Below are positions 16,380 to 23,808 of a DNA stretch of 30,996 nucleotides, piece by piece. Position numbers and translations under genes: made by a program. Every line of letters begins with the position of its first letter. Within the stretch, counting starts at the first letter, position 1. This DNA is from a virus, in the IMG/VR virus record IMGVR_UViG_3300032006_001967, positions 1-30,996 of that record; one strand, 5' to 3'. The notes below the pieces were generated by a model, which saw nothing but the letters and a program-made list of their open reading frames with translations, had not been told where the DNA came from and made no database searches.

Positions 16380-17000
16380 TTACCAGTTGTAGCGTGCCGC
16401 GTAGCCAGTGTTGACCGGATTCGGACTTCCCTGCTGGAAGGTCAGGCGCCCCGGTTGGCTTTGACTAGGATTGGCAGCAACATCAACGCCAGAAGCCCGC
16501 ATGGTTCCCGCGTTGTCTACTTCGTTGTCAATGTTCCACGCGCCAGAGGAGGCGTTGCTTGGAACACTGGTTTCCCACGTGCCATTGAACTCGTTCCAAT
16601 AGTTGTTGCGAACGGCAAATTTGTAGTAGTACGTTCGAAGAACATCTAGCTGGAGTGGAGTGTAGGCCACGTTAGCAGTATCGGACGAGCCACCCTGAAG
16701 AAGGGTGTTGGACTCGCCAGCGATTGTGGTCTGCGCTCTAACAATAACTTGGAGACCAGAGTTGAAAACTCCGGGGACTGCGCCTTCTACAGGCCCAACG
16801 CCGGAAACAATCGTTGTGATAGGATTGCCTTCGCCAAGAGAAGAACTGGCAAACTTGCCGGTCTCGGAGATGTTTCCAGCAAACCTAATGTTACCCTGAT
16901 CGTTGTCAATCTGGCTGGGGTAACCATCGGGTCCATACACGCCGGTTAGCGGGGAAGTACCAGTCGTGAACGGCCCTGTAATGTTTGTAATAAACGCCAT
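16380..17000 (-). CDS. probable virion/beta-rich protein, 206 aa
   Basis: A 206-aa protein rich in Gly, Ser, Thr, Asn and aromatic residues, with few charged ones and no cysteine, as in phage fibre, decoration or capsid-associated proteins. N-terminal MAFITNITGPFTTGTSP and C-terminal GYAARYNW. It has its own ribosome site (GAGG 8 bases ahead), a 73-base leader gap, and a strong terminator immediately after, which suggests independent, abundant expression. No signal peptide. No named family recognised; structural role is inferred. Confidence 0.72.
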   Translation of the reverse strand: MAFITNITGPFTTGTSPLTGVYGPDGYPSQIDNDQGNIRFAGNISETGKFASSSLGEGNPITTIVSGVGPVEGAVPGVFNSGLQVIVRAQTTIAGESNTLLQGGSSDTANVAYTPLQLDVLRTYYYKFAVRNNYWNEFNGTWETSVPSNASSGAWNIDNEVDNAGTMRASGVDVAANPSQSQPGRLTFQQGSPNPVNTGYAARYNW

Positions 17001-17073
17001 AGTAAATACCTCGTTACACGAAGCTCTCTGTTCCTTTCAGTCCGAACATATTGAGGTCCTTTCCTACTACTTA

Positions 17074-17547
17074 TTACACCAAATCATTTTCATGCGGATC
17101 TCTTTTTTGAGATTTAACATGTTCTATCATATTGTCTCTTACTCGACTCATGACAGTGCGGTCTACAAACATTTTGCCAACACCTATCCGGAAGCGATAA
17201 GGGGTCAAAATGTCGAGAGTTTCCACGCCTTCGGTGGGGCCGATAATATTATAATAATCTTCCGTAAGTCTAAAGTTGGAGTGTCCAACCCAAAATTTAA
17301 ACTTTCTGCTTGCTAGGGTGTCATCTGTAAGAGGTAGCATCCCATAAGGGGTCATTACCCCCTTTATGGGCACTAGCGACTCGCTTTCCTGATGCTCAGC
17401 TTGTGCGTCAAAATCGGTATCTGACCACCCTTCCTCTTCTTCTGAGTCCTCCTGAAGGTTGTCAATTACGTCTTCTGCCAATTCAAACGCATCCATCCAT
17501 TTTTCCCAGTAAACGTCATGTCCGGTCGGGGGGGGAGGAGTAGTCAT
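17074..17547 (-). CDS. hypothetical protein, 157 aa
   Basis: A protein starting MTTPPPPTGHDVYWEKW, with an acidic middle (QEDSEEEEGWSDTDFD) and a predicted alpha/beta C-terminal half. The ATG at 17545-17547 is chosen because GAGGTG lies 4 bases upstream; an ATG 12 bases earlier lies inside the TS-like gene's last codons. It starts 8 bases after the TS-like gene ends. No family or motif recognised. Confidence 0.7.
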   Translation of the reverse strand: MTTPPPPTGHDVYWEKWMDAFELAEDVIDNLQEDSEEEEGWSDTDFDAQAEHQESESLVPIKGVMTPYGMLPLTDDTLASRKFKFWVGHSNFRLTEDYYNIIGPTEGVETLDILTPYRFRIGVGKMFVDRTVMSRVRDNMIEHVKSQKRDPHENDLV

Positions 17548-17555
17548 GTCGCACC

Positions 17556-18314
17556 TCACATCAAAATAGGGCTGAAATCAAGGCGGGGATGTGGATTGTA
17601 ATTGTGAACTGTCGCGTGTTTTCTAGACCATTTAAAAATGCTGTCATTAAAGCCGCTCGTAACAATGGGAAGTTCTCTCGGGAATCTCTTTATCTGACTT
17701 TCCGCATCATCGATATGGGCTTCTCGGATATAGCAGTCTGCGAACGTTCCGTGTAACGCTCCGGGTTTCAGACCGCTAGCCTCGGAGAGTAAGAGCAGCA
17801 GCGTGGCGTATAATGCTATATTGATGGGGAGCCCACGCGCAAGCTCCGCACTTCTCTGATACCACGCAAGATTAAGGGTATCGTCGGACACTACTACATT
17901 CCAAAGAATGCGGTAGGGCTTGAGAGACATCTTATCCAGCTGCGAAGGATTCCATGAGGTGCAGAGCAGGGTTGGGTCAGCCGGGTCTTTTTGTAAAGTG
18001 TCAATTATTCGCTTTAGTTGGTCTACGCCGATATTGGCAGGCGTTTCGTCTTCAGGCCCCCACGATTGGTTGAACTTTCTCCATTGATAGCCGTCTATAG
18101 GTCCGAGCTTTGGGGATGTGACTCCATGAATAAGACCCTCTAGACCAGCCCACGCTAGGTCAATCGGAACTTCATTTGTGGTGAGAAGGGGAAAGCCACC
18201 TGACATATGATGTCTAAAAGATTCTCCGAAATAGCTGAGAACTCTGCCATTTTCAGATTCTTTCCAGCGCCCGTTGCTCAGCGTATTGTCCAGAATGTCG
18301 AGGTAGTTTTTCAT
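17556..18314 (-). CDS. thymidylate synthase-like protein lacking the catalytic Cys
   Basis: A 252-aa ThyA-family protein, slightly shorter than E. coli ThyA (264). The TS landmarks are present: LGPIDGYQWR (Arg near the folate side), YQRSAELARGLPINIALYA (Arg154, Ser155 phosphate ligands, Asn165), and ALHGTFADCYIREAHID. But the catalytic motif PCHxxxQ reads PYRILWN, giving Tyr134 and Arg135 in place of Cys and His, confirmed in the nucleotide codons TAC CGC. By my alignment the sugar-contacting His and Tyr near residues 195-197 are also changed (Tyr, Arg). It cannot use the standard TS mechanism; it may have a different activity or be a binding protein. Overlaps the 155-aa gene by 4 bases. Confidence 0.88.
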   Translation of the reverse strand: MKNYLDILDNTLSNGRWKESENGRVLSYFGESFRHHMSGGFPLLTTNEVPIDLAWAGLEGLIHGVTSPKLGPIDGYQWRKFNQSWGPEDETPANIGVDQLKRIIDTLQKDPADPTLLCTSWNPSQLDKMSLKPYRILWNVVVSDDTLNLAWYQRSAELARGLPINIALYATLLLLLSEASGLKPGALHGTFADCYIREAHIDDAESQIKRFPRELPIVTSGFNDSIFKWSRKHATVHNYNPHPRLDFSPILM

Positions 18315-18742
18315 GACTCAGGCCTCATCCGATAGAAGCTAAAGACATCTTTGGGGTCTACGGCATCTTTACTAGAGGACTCTATTTCATGGTCGTACAC
18401 CTGTTTCCAGCAAGTGATGGAATCTAAGACGAACTTTATCTTATCTTCGTCGCCTTCAGAGCAAAGGCGAAGGGCTTCCACAAAATAATCCGATAGCATT
18501 CCTGCATTTAACAGATAAAGGGTCATCCCCAGAAATTCAGCATATTCTTTTTGTGTAGAAAAGCAATCAGCCCCTATCGCAAAGTTTCCGTTTTGATCAA
18601 CCTGAACCACAAACTCAACTATGGGATCGTCTATTATATTTTCTTGAGAAATAGGCGTATCGCTAGAAGAAATTTTATTAAACTTTTTTCTTACGGTAGA
18701 AAGAATTTTTGCGAGCATCTTGAGCCTTTTATACCGGGACAT
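18311..18742 (-). CDS. hypothetical protein, 143 aa
   Basis: A soluble protein with a basic N-terminus (MSRYKRLKMLAKILS) and a mixed helical C-terminal body; no family recognised. Two starts are possible: ATG 18740-18742, 4 bases after the guaC stop, or ATG 18716-18718 (MLAKILSTVRKK), which has the better ribosome site (AAAGG, 6 bases away). It sits between GMP reductase and the TS-like gene and overlaps the latter by 4 bases. Function unknown; operon position suggests nucleotide metabolism or regulation. Confidence 0.65.
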   Translation of the reverse strand: MSRYKRLKMLAKILSTVRKKFNKISSSDTPISQENIIDDPIVEFVVQVDQNGNFAIGADCFSTQKEYAEFLGMTLYLLNAGMLSDYFVEALRLCSEGDEDKIKFVLDSITCWKQVYDHEIESSSKDAVDPKDVFSFYRMRPES

Positions 18743-18746
18743 GGTA

Positions 18747-19883
18747 TTATACACCCAAATCGCCGGTGCTCTGGTCAAAGTGGGTGCGATTCACACGCAC
18801 GAACTCTGAGCATTTTGCCATATCTTTCAAGCATGTGGCTCCAATGTAGGAGCAGGCTGAGCGTATACCTCCTAGAAGGTCCTGCACTACAAGCTTTACG
18901 GGACCTTTGTATGGAATCTTTTTAACACGACCCTCCGAGGCGCGATAATCTTTAACATCACCACCGTGCTTCTTCTGTGCAGAGTGAGATGACATCCCGT
19001 AAAAACACAGGGCCGTTTTAACCATCTTCTCACCCAAAGTAAACCCCCCTTGGGGGTTGGGTCTCATTTCACGACTCTCCTCCCAGTCCCCTTCGCACTC
19101 GGCTGTCCCAGCGAACATGCCGCCCAGCATCACAAAGTCTGCGTTAGCACCAAAGGCTTTGCAAACATCTCCTGCCGTTCGACATCCTCCGTCAGCACAA
19201 ATAAGACCCATCCTTTTTTCGTCTGACTTAAGGCCGTGTGCGGCATGAGCACACTCTTCAATTGCTGAAAGCTGTGGGTAGCCTACTCCTGTCTTTAGCC
19301 TAGTTGTACAGACTGAACCGGGGCCGATTCCTATTTTGACTATATCTACTCCTCCGTGCAAAATGAGCTCCTGTACCATTTCAGGGGTACAAACATTTCC
19401 GGCCATTATAATAGATGATGGAAATTCTTTTCGAACGCTGTTGCAAAAGTTAACAAAGTCATCGGTGTATCCATTCGCCACATCTATGCAGATGTTGGGG
19501 CAAACTTTTGAGAAGGCCACAACTTCCCTAAGCTTTTTAATGTCGCCATCTTTGATCCCCATACTAAACCAGCAATTTTCAAGTGGGATGGAGGTTTTCA
19601 TGTCTATGTAGCTATTTGAAAAAAAGGTAGCTAATTCTTCACTATCATAGTGCTTGTGGAGGCATGTAATCATTCCAAAAGTTTTTAACACCAAAGACAT
19701 GGCGATGGTTCCAGTCGTATCCATGTTTGCCGCCATAATTGGCGTGCCCTCCCAGACTCTTTGGCTATGATAAAATTTAAAGAATCTATTTAGATCGACA
19801 TTTTTTCGAGACGCAGTCTTGGTTCTGTGCGGAACCAGTAATACATCATCAAAGTCTAGCTTTGTCTCTTGATTAATCTTCAC
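18747..19883 (-). CDS. guaC: GMP reductase
   Basis: A 378-aa enzyme of the IMPDH/GMPR family, reducing GMP to IMP and ammonia with NADPH. Diagnostic: LDFDDVLLVP at the N-terminus and the catalytic loop GIGPGSVCTTRLKTGVGYPQ, where Cys192 is the nucleophile; GVGYPQ rather than GVGVPQ, with no CBS domains and this length, points to GMP reductase instead of IMP dehydrogenase. The start codon is GTG (19881-19883) with AAGGA 8 bases ahead, overlapping the glycosyltransferase stop by 11 bases. It would drain guanylate into the adenylate branch. Phages seldom carry this gene. Confidence 0.9.
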   Translation of the reverse strand: MKINQETKLDFDDVLLVPHRTKTASRKNVDLNRFFKFYHSQRVWEGTPIMAANMDTTGTIAMSLVLKTFGMITCLHKHYDSEELATFFSNSYIDMKTSIPLENCWFSMGIKDGDIKKLREVVAFSKVCPNICIDVANGYTDDFVNFCNSVRKEFPSSIIMAGNVCTPEMVQELILHGGVDIVKIGIGPGSVCTTRLKTGVGYPQLSAIEECAHAAHGLKSDEKRMGLICADGGCRTAGDVCKAFGANADFVMLGGMFAGTAECEGDWEESREMRPNPQGGFTLGEKMVKTALCFYGMSSHSAQKKHGGDVKDYRASEGRVKKIPYKGPVKLVVQDLLGGIRSACSYIGATCLKDMAKCSEFVRVNRTHFDQSTGDLGV

Positions 19884-20943
19884 CGATTGATTCCTTTATT
19901 TTTTGGGCCGTCTTGTCCCAAGAGAAGTCGACGGCTGTCTGTACGCCGCCCTCATTTACCAGAAGTCTAGACTCTCGCCATTCATTATAAACGCTTCGCA
20001 TGTGGCTCACGATAGAATCAAAGGGGTTCCCCTCTAGAGACGCCCATTCACCCACTTCTCCGTTAAACCATTTCCCGTCATAGGCATCCTCCATAGAGTC
20101 GATCTCCACTAGGAGAGAGTTCTCTTGAGTACAAAACTCAGTGTGGGCTGAATAGTTAGTGGTTATGACGGGCTTTCCGCACGACATCATTTCAAGCAAT
20201 TCTAAATTCCACCCCTCTGCCCTACTGGGGAATATCCCACAAGTGGACTGCTTCATTATGGAGGCTACCTCCGCATGGCTCCCAAGCCTATCTATAATAT
20301 TTACACGGGGGTCTGATCTGTAGAAAACTTCCCATTCAGATTTCTCTTTAGGGCTCAGAAATGGATTTGTGGGCAGCATGCATAGTAGTACGTCCTCTTC
20401 TGAGGGGAAGGCTGCTTTAAACGCTCTTAGTAAGACATCATGGCCCTTGCGAACCTCCCACTTTCCACAGTTTAAAAAGATGCATTTATCTGTAGGTGTA
20501 TTTCCATTCTCATTAAAGACGGTTCGGTCCACTCCCAGAGGGCAAACGTGTACCGGCACCGCCCCCTTAATGTTGTCGTTGACTACCGAGGCCGCCCATT
20601 TGGACGCCACTATAACGCCATCGGTGGATTTTAGATGGTGTATTCTCTTATCGTCAAACTTAGTGATTTCAAAAAAGGGAAAGCCGAAGAGAGCTCCTCT
20701 CCCTATCCTTTCGGCCATGTCAAATTCATGCCATACCTTTAAGCATGGAGCATTGTAGTCAAATACCCCTCTTCTGGAAATAGCCTCCTGAACAATGTTT
20801 GCGTCTTCTTGAGTAGATAGATCCGGATTTCCGATGGGGAAACACGCTACGTTTGTTGTACGGGACAAAGATTTTAGTATGTTTAGACCCGCAACTCCGT
20901 AGCCCAGACTATTGATGGGGGTCATCAGGTTCATATTCTTCAT
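19873..20943 (-). CDS. GT4-type glycosyltransferase
   Basis: A 356-aa glycosyltransferase of the GT-B, GT4 group. It starts MKNMNLMTPINSLGYGVAG; the C-terminal donor-binding half shows GKWEVRKGHDVLLRAF and, later, SRAEGWNLELLEMMSCGKP, including the typical E-x7-E pattern and a CGKPVI(T) strand. No signal or membrane segment, so it is cytosolic. Start: ATG 20941-20943, GAGGAA 7 bases upstream. Possible acceptors are DNA bases, a virion protein or host surface glycan; the sequence does not decide. The sugar-nucleotide genes at the right edge could supply its donor. It overlaps guaC by 11 bases. Confidence 0.87.
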   Translation of the reverse strand: MKNMNLMTPINSLGYGVAGLNILKSLSRTTNVACFPIGNPDLSTQEDANIVQEAISRRGVFDYNAPCLKVWHEFDMAERIGRGALFGFPFFEITKFDDKRIHHLKSTDGVIVASKWAASVVNDNIKGAVPVHVCPLGVDRTVFNENGNTPTDKCIFLNCGKWEVRKGHDVLLRAFKAAFPSEEDVLLCMLPTNPFLSPKEKSEWEVFYRSDPRVNIIDRLGSHAEVASIMKQSTCGIFPSRAEGWNLELLEMMSCGKPVITTNYSAHTEFCTQENSLLVEIDSMEDAYDGKWFNGEVGEWASLEGNPFDSIVSHMRSVYNEWRESRLLVNEGGVQTAVDFSWDKTAQKIKESIGED

Positions 20944-20985
20944 GCTCAGATTCCTCAATAAAATGTGAACCAATATAGGCAGAAA

Positions 20986-21013
20986 TTGCCAATTGTATTA
21001 TTAGATCTATCAT
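20986..21013 (+). promoter_or_regulatory. candidate sigma70-type promoter for the plus-strand gene
   Basis: TTGCCA, a 16-base spacer, and TATCAT lie upstream of the 55-aa gene, whose ribosome site is at 21045-21050. Hexamers match consensus at four to five of six positions. AT-rich DNA gives such matches by chance, so this is a candidate only. It would fire opposite to everything else in the window. Confidence 0.35.
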
Positions 21014-21053
21014 TAGAAGGTGTATTAAAAAGAGGTAATAGTTTGGAGGGGTT

Positions 21054-21221
21054 ATGAAAGACTGCTTTGTGGGGTTTTTGATAGGCGTTGGGCTGTGCTT
21101 GTCCACGTATATATGGTGGGAAAATTACAGGCACGTTCCTGTTATCATAAAAGAGATAAAGATACCGGTTCCTGTGCCAGTTCCGGTGCCCCCTTCTCAT
21201 CCAAAAATGCCAGTGGCGTAA
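21054..21221 (+). CDS. small membrane protein with Pro-Val tail, only plus-strand gene
   Basis: A 55-aa peptide, translated by hand: MKDCFVGFLIGVGLCLSTYI with a hydrophobic segment at residues 5-22, then WWENYRHVPVIIKEIK and a repeated Pro-Val tract (PVPVPVPVPP), ending MPVA. GGAGGG at 21045-21050 lies just ahead of the ATG, a strong ribosome site. The TAA at 21219-21221 abuts a terminator hairpin. It faces the ssb gene. Single TM plus a rigid proline tail is a form seen in small phage membrane proteins such as spanin-like or regulatory peptides, but the role is unknown. Confidence 0.75.
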   Translation: MKDCFVGFLIGVGLCLSTYIWWENYRHVPVIIKEIKIPVPVPVPVPPSHPKMPVA

Positions 21222-21257
21222 AAAGAAAGAAGCCCCCTTGCGACTAGAGGGCTTCTT
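21221..21257 (-). terminator. Rho-independent terminator after ssb
   Basis: Stem AAGAAGCCC/GGGCTTCTT (21227-21235 with 21249-21257), 13-base loop. Read on the minus strand it is followed by TTCTTTTT-type T-rich sequence, so it ends the ssb transcript. On the plus strand it follows the 55-aa gene directly and could act on that too, although no long T-run follows on that side. Confidence 0.75.
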
Positions 21258-21279
21258 ATGAGATTCCTCATGAAGAGTA

Positions 21280-21699
21280 TTAGAACGGAACCTCTTCCTC
21301 CACCTGAACCTTCTTCTTTTTCCTTGTTTGGGAAGGTGCAGGGTCGCTAGCAAAACCATTTCCGCCGGGAGTTCCCCCCGGAGTGAGGTTTACCTTTTCG
21401 GCAGTAACAGTAAGCTTGCTACGCTTGTCTCCCTCGTCGGTTTCCCACTTGTTGAGCTTAAGCCTGCCGGTTAGCATGACGTGACGCCCTTTTGTGAGGT
21501 ATTTCGCAAGAGATTCAGCTTGCTTGCCCCAGATGGTGACATCTACAAAAGTCGCTTCTTCCTGCTTATCGGAATCTTTTGACCAGATTCTGTTCGAAGC
21601 AACAATGATGTCAGTAACAGCAGTGCCCTGCGGTGTGTGTCGGAGCTCTGCATCTCTGGTGAGCCTTCCACTAATAACAACTTCATTCAGATCACTCAT
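21280..21699 (-). CDS. ssb: single-stranded DNA-binding protein
   Basis: A 139-aa OB-fold SSB. It opens SDLNEVVISGRLTRDAELRH and continues with the family strands VTIWGKQAESLAKYLTKG and VMLTGRLKLNKWE; the C-terminus is the acidic tip EEEVPF used to recruit partner proteins. A short Gly/Pro linker joins the two. It coats ssDNA at the fork and in recombination, alongside the RecA-like and DnaB/DnaG proteins. It follows a 75-aa basic gene by 15 bases and ends at a terminator. Confidence 0.96.
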   Translation of the reverse strand: MSDLNEVVISGRLTRDAELRHTPQGTAVTDIIVASNRIWSKDSDKQEEATFVDVTIWGKQAESLAKYLTKGRHVMLTGRLKLNKWETDEGDKRSKLTVTAEKVNLTPGGTPGGNGFASDPAPSQTRKKKKVQVEEEVPF

Positions 21700-21714
21700 A
21701 GCGTAAATTTCTCC

Positions 21715-21942
21715 TTACTTCATTAGACCGCGATAGCGTAGAGCTTTTCGCGTAAGACTTCGTGCGTAGGTAGTTCCATAATTTCGAACGAGCTTCCTGA
21801 ATTCGCCAGCTCTTGGAGTGTTGGCAAACTTAGATGTAACTGCCCGTGTACTCTCGGCCCCTGTCGCAAAGCTATTAAGCGTTTTAACCGCACACTTGCT
21901 TGACAGAAGAGAGTTCCAATTGGTTTTTTCGGAAGATGACAT
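21715..21942 (-). CDS. small basic protein upstream of ssb
   Basis: A 75-aa protein from the ATG 21940-21942 (MSSSEKTNWNSLL), chosen because AAAGGAG lies 6 bases ahead. The C-terminal 40 residues are basic and helical (SLTRKALRYRGLMK), suiting nucleic-acid or protein binding. No family recognised. It is first in a two-gene unit with ssb (15-base spacing), downstream of the candidate promoter at 21988-21993. Confidence 0.68.
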   Translation of the reverse strand: MSSSEKTNWNSLLSSKCAVKTLNSFATGAESTRAVTSKFANTPRAGEFRKLVRNYGTTYARSLTRKALRYRGLMK

Positions 21943-21987
21943 TTTTTTCTCCTTTAAACTTTCCTGCAAACCTTGTTGACATATCCT

Positions 21988-21993
21988 ATTATA
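21988..21993 (-). promoter_or_regulatory. candidate -10 box ahead of the ssb unit
   Basis: A perfect TATAAT on the minus strand lies in the 78-base gap between the 366-aa gene and the 75-aa gene. No good -35 hexamer is found at 17 bases, so recognition by a phage-modified polymerase or chance occurrence are both possible. Confidence 0.3.
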
Positions 21994-22020
21994 CCTCCCC
22001 TTTTTGTGACTCGGGCAATT

Positions 22021-23121
22021 TTACAGGGTGTAGACCTGTATTTCGTCGCCGGAGGCAATGGCGGTGGTGGCTCCTACTACCGCTGCGGTAGAGTATTGGC
22101 CAACGTCCGCTCCCACTTCTGTTGAGGGGAAGTAGTGGGGGGAGAACTCGCCAGACGGACGTTCAGCAAAATTCATCCAGACCCCCTGAGTGTTGTTTTT
22201 TACAGAGACAGAAGCCTGTCTACCGTACCCTACTCCGGTTTGTTCCTGTCTTCCGAAGGTGAACACAAAAGAGGGGCCACTGTCTGAAACGGTTTTTGTG
22301 GGTGTCCAGCTTCCGCTTGAACCAAGGTCGCTCCACGTTGTAAGCTGGCCTGTTTCGGCAGCAGACGCGCCTAGACCTAAGTTAAGGATAGCTATATAGG
22401 TATACGTTGAGGTTGCGCTAGTGCTGTCATCAATATTTTTTATATGAAAGCTTTCGCCAGAAGCAAAATTGTAAACGCCCCCTAGAAGAACCTGATTGTT
22501 ATCTTGGACATCTACCGCATAACGAGAACCGCTACTCACAAGTGTTGAGTCCCGATACAGCCCCAGCTTTGTGGGGGTGCCATCTCCTCCGTATACTTTC
22601 GCCGTCCCCAAGACTAAGCAACTTCCTCCTGTAATCCTTGGGGTAATGCTCTGTAGAGTTCCCCCAATACCGACTGTCCGATTACTATAGTCAACTTTTG
22701 CGTCGAATGGAAAAGTATCATTCCCAATATCTGTAATGTCTACTAAGAACGTCTGCCCCGCCTTAGTTATTTCGTTTTCCCCTCCGTCTTCAAGCATTAC
22801 CCTGTATAGACCGATGGGGAGGCTTGGGTCAGGGGCCGTGATAGAGCCTAGATGGACTATGGCAAGACCGGAGCTGTTAGAGTCGTATCTTTCCTGAGTG
22901 GAGCCATCGAGATCAGACCCTCCTATAAAGGCCCATTTTGTGCCCCCATCATTCGTTCCGGGGCTAAGACAATTGGCCCACGCGTAAATCATGTAGGTAC
23001 GACCGGCTACAAGTTGGCTTGCGGGTATGACTTCGCGTTGAAGCTCCCACGCTGTTGAGCGTGTAGAGTGGGTTGTGGTTTGTTCGGTCAGTTCCCACGT
23101 CATATATTTACTGCTAGGCAT
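22021..23121 (-). CDS. probable structural protein, beta-rich, 366 aa
   Basis: A 366-aa protein low in charged residues and rich in Gly, Thr, Ser and aromatics, without cysteine-rich or catalytic motifs, as expected for a tail, fibre or carbohydrate-contact protein. Start MPSSKYMTWELTEQT with AGGA 7 bases ahead. Repeats of short strand-turn patterns are seen along its length (for example GGGTLQSI-like and SGSWTPTK). No signal peptide. Structural role is inferred from composition only. It is 9 bases after the matrixin gene. Confidence 0.72.
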   Translation of the reverse strand: MPSSKYMTWELTEQTTTHSTRSTAWELQREVIPASQLVAGRTYMIYAWANCLSPGTNDGGTKWAFIGGSDLDGSTQERYDSNSSGLAIVHLGSITAPDPSLPIGLYRVMLEDGGENEITKAGQTFLVDITDIGNDTFPFDAKVDYSNRTVGIGGTLQSITPRITGGSCLVLGTAKVYGGDGTPTKLGLYRDSTLVSSGSRYAVDVQDNNQVLLGGVYNFASGESFHIKNIDDSTSATSTYTYIAILNLGLGASAAETGQLTTWSDLGSSGSWTPTKTVSDSGPSFVFTFGRQEQTGVGYGRQASVSVKNNTQGVWMNFAERPSGEFSPHYFPSTEVGADVGQYSTAAVVGATTAIASGDEIQVYTL

Positions 23122-23130
23122 TTTAAATTC

Positions 23131-23742
23131 CTATATACCGTATAGGTCTTGTATTCTTATAACATCATCAATTACTTGTGGCTCAGTCACTTCGGGAGTG
23201 TAGTAGGGGAACATAAGGGCCCCCTCATAAGGGGAGTGGTCTAGGCCTAGAAGATGCCCAATCTCGTGAGCTGCTACGTTTTGTAATAATACATCTTGTC
23301 TTGGGTTATCGATTTCTGTAACCCATTCTTCTGATTTGTCAAATTTAGTTAAAAGCTGGCCGTTCCAGTCTGAAGTGGAAGGGAGAAAGGCCCACGCGAG
23401 AATGTCACCCCTTACGCCAAACCCCTCATCTTTGTCCTTACTAACGTCAATTATAATATCTGCACCATCGTCGTCGTAAATTTTTTCAAAGCTTAAAGGC
23501 GTTATGTCGGACCATGACTTAAAAGCTTTTAGCCAGCACCTATCCCACTCATGCCTCTTCATATCTCCCGTGTCTCTGCCTTTTATGTAGTAAGTCAGGT
23601 GGCTTTTACCCCACTTGGCTGCCCCTGTCGCAGACTTAAGAGACGATCTTATGGGGCACCTGTATCGGTAGGAAGGGTCAGCTCCCAAGCTTAGACCGCA
23701 GCACATAGCGAGGGAAAGGCTCAGGAACTGTCGACGTTTCAT
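23131..23742 (-). CDS. secreted matrixin-type zinc metalloprotease
   Basis: A 203-aa M10-family metalloprotease. The zinc site is AAHEIGHLLGLDHS, with His159, His163, His169 and catalytic Glu160; a Met-turn follows at about residue 177 (EGALMFPYY). The N-terminus MKRRQFLSLSLAMCCGLSLGAD is a signal peptide with RRxFL, a Tat-like twin-arginine motif, so it may be exported folded. It lacks the pro-domain and hemopexin domain of animal MMPs, as bacterial matrixins do. GGAG lies 5 bases before the ATG. With two trypsin-like proteases in the window it forms part of an exported protease set; target unknown. Confidence 0.88.
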   Translation of the reverse strand: MKRRQFLSLSLAMCCGLSLGADPSYRYRCPIRSSLKSATGAAKWGKSHLTYYIKGRDTGDMKRHEWDRCWLKAFKSWSDITPLSFEKIYDDDGADIIIDVSKDKDEGFGVRGDILAWAFLPSTSDWNGQLLTKFDKSEEWVTEIDNPRQDVLLQNVAAHEIGHLLGLDHSPYEGALMFPYYTPEVTEPQVIDDVIRIQDLYGI

Positions 23743-23778
23743 TGGGACTCCAGTTTTATCTTGAGTGGTTATTGCCTT

Positions 23779-23795
23779 ATGTTAGACCCTAACAT
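23779..23795. repeat. short perfect inverted repeat (possible operator)
   Basis: ATGTTAG and CTAACAT flank a 3-base centre in the 66-base gap between the 140-aa gene and the matrixin gene. There is no T-run beside it, so it is a weak hairpin at best and may be a protein-binding palindrome. Could be chance. Confidence 0.35.
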
Positions 23796-23808
23796 TAAAT
23801 TACACATT

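Noticed and set aside
17001-17073. Promoter in the gap before the 206-aa gene
   Set aside because: Only vague TAATAA-like sequence is present, with no paired -35 hexamer; not enough to call.
17556-18314. Functional thymidylate synthase as simple annotation
   Set aside because: The catalytic Cys is absent in the translated codons, so normal thymidylate synthase activity should not be assumed.
18747-19883. IMP dehydrogenase
   Set aside because: No CBS domains, and the loop reads GVGYPQ, which fits GMP reductase.
20909-21106. Minus-strand frame ending in an acidic tail, with ATG at 21011-21013 giving a 34-aa hydrophobic peptide
   Set aside because: No ribosome site before the ATG; overlaps the glycosyltransferase by 35 bases and the candidate plus promoter. 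Possible but weaker than the plus-strand gene.
20955-21359. 134-aa minus-strand frame across the ssb end
   Set aside because: Overlaps ssb in another frame and the plus-strand gene; composition (runs of Arg, His, Trp) looks like an antisense shadow.
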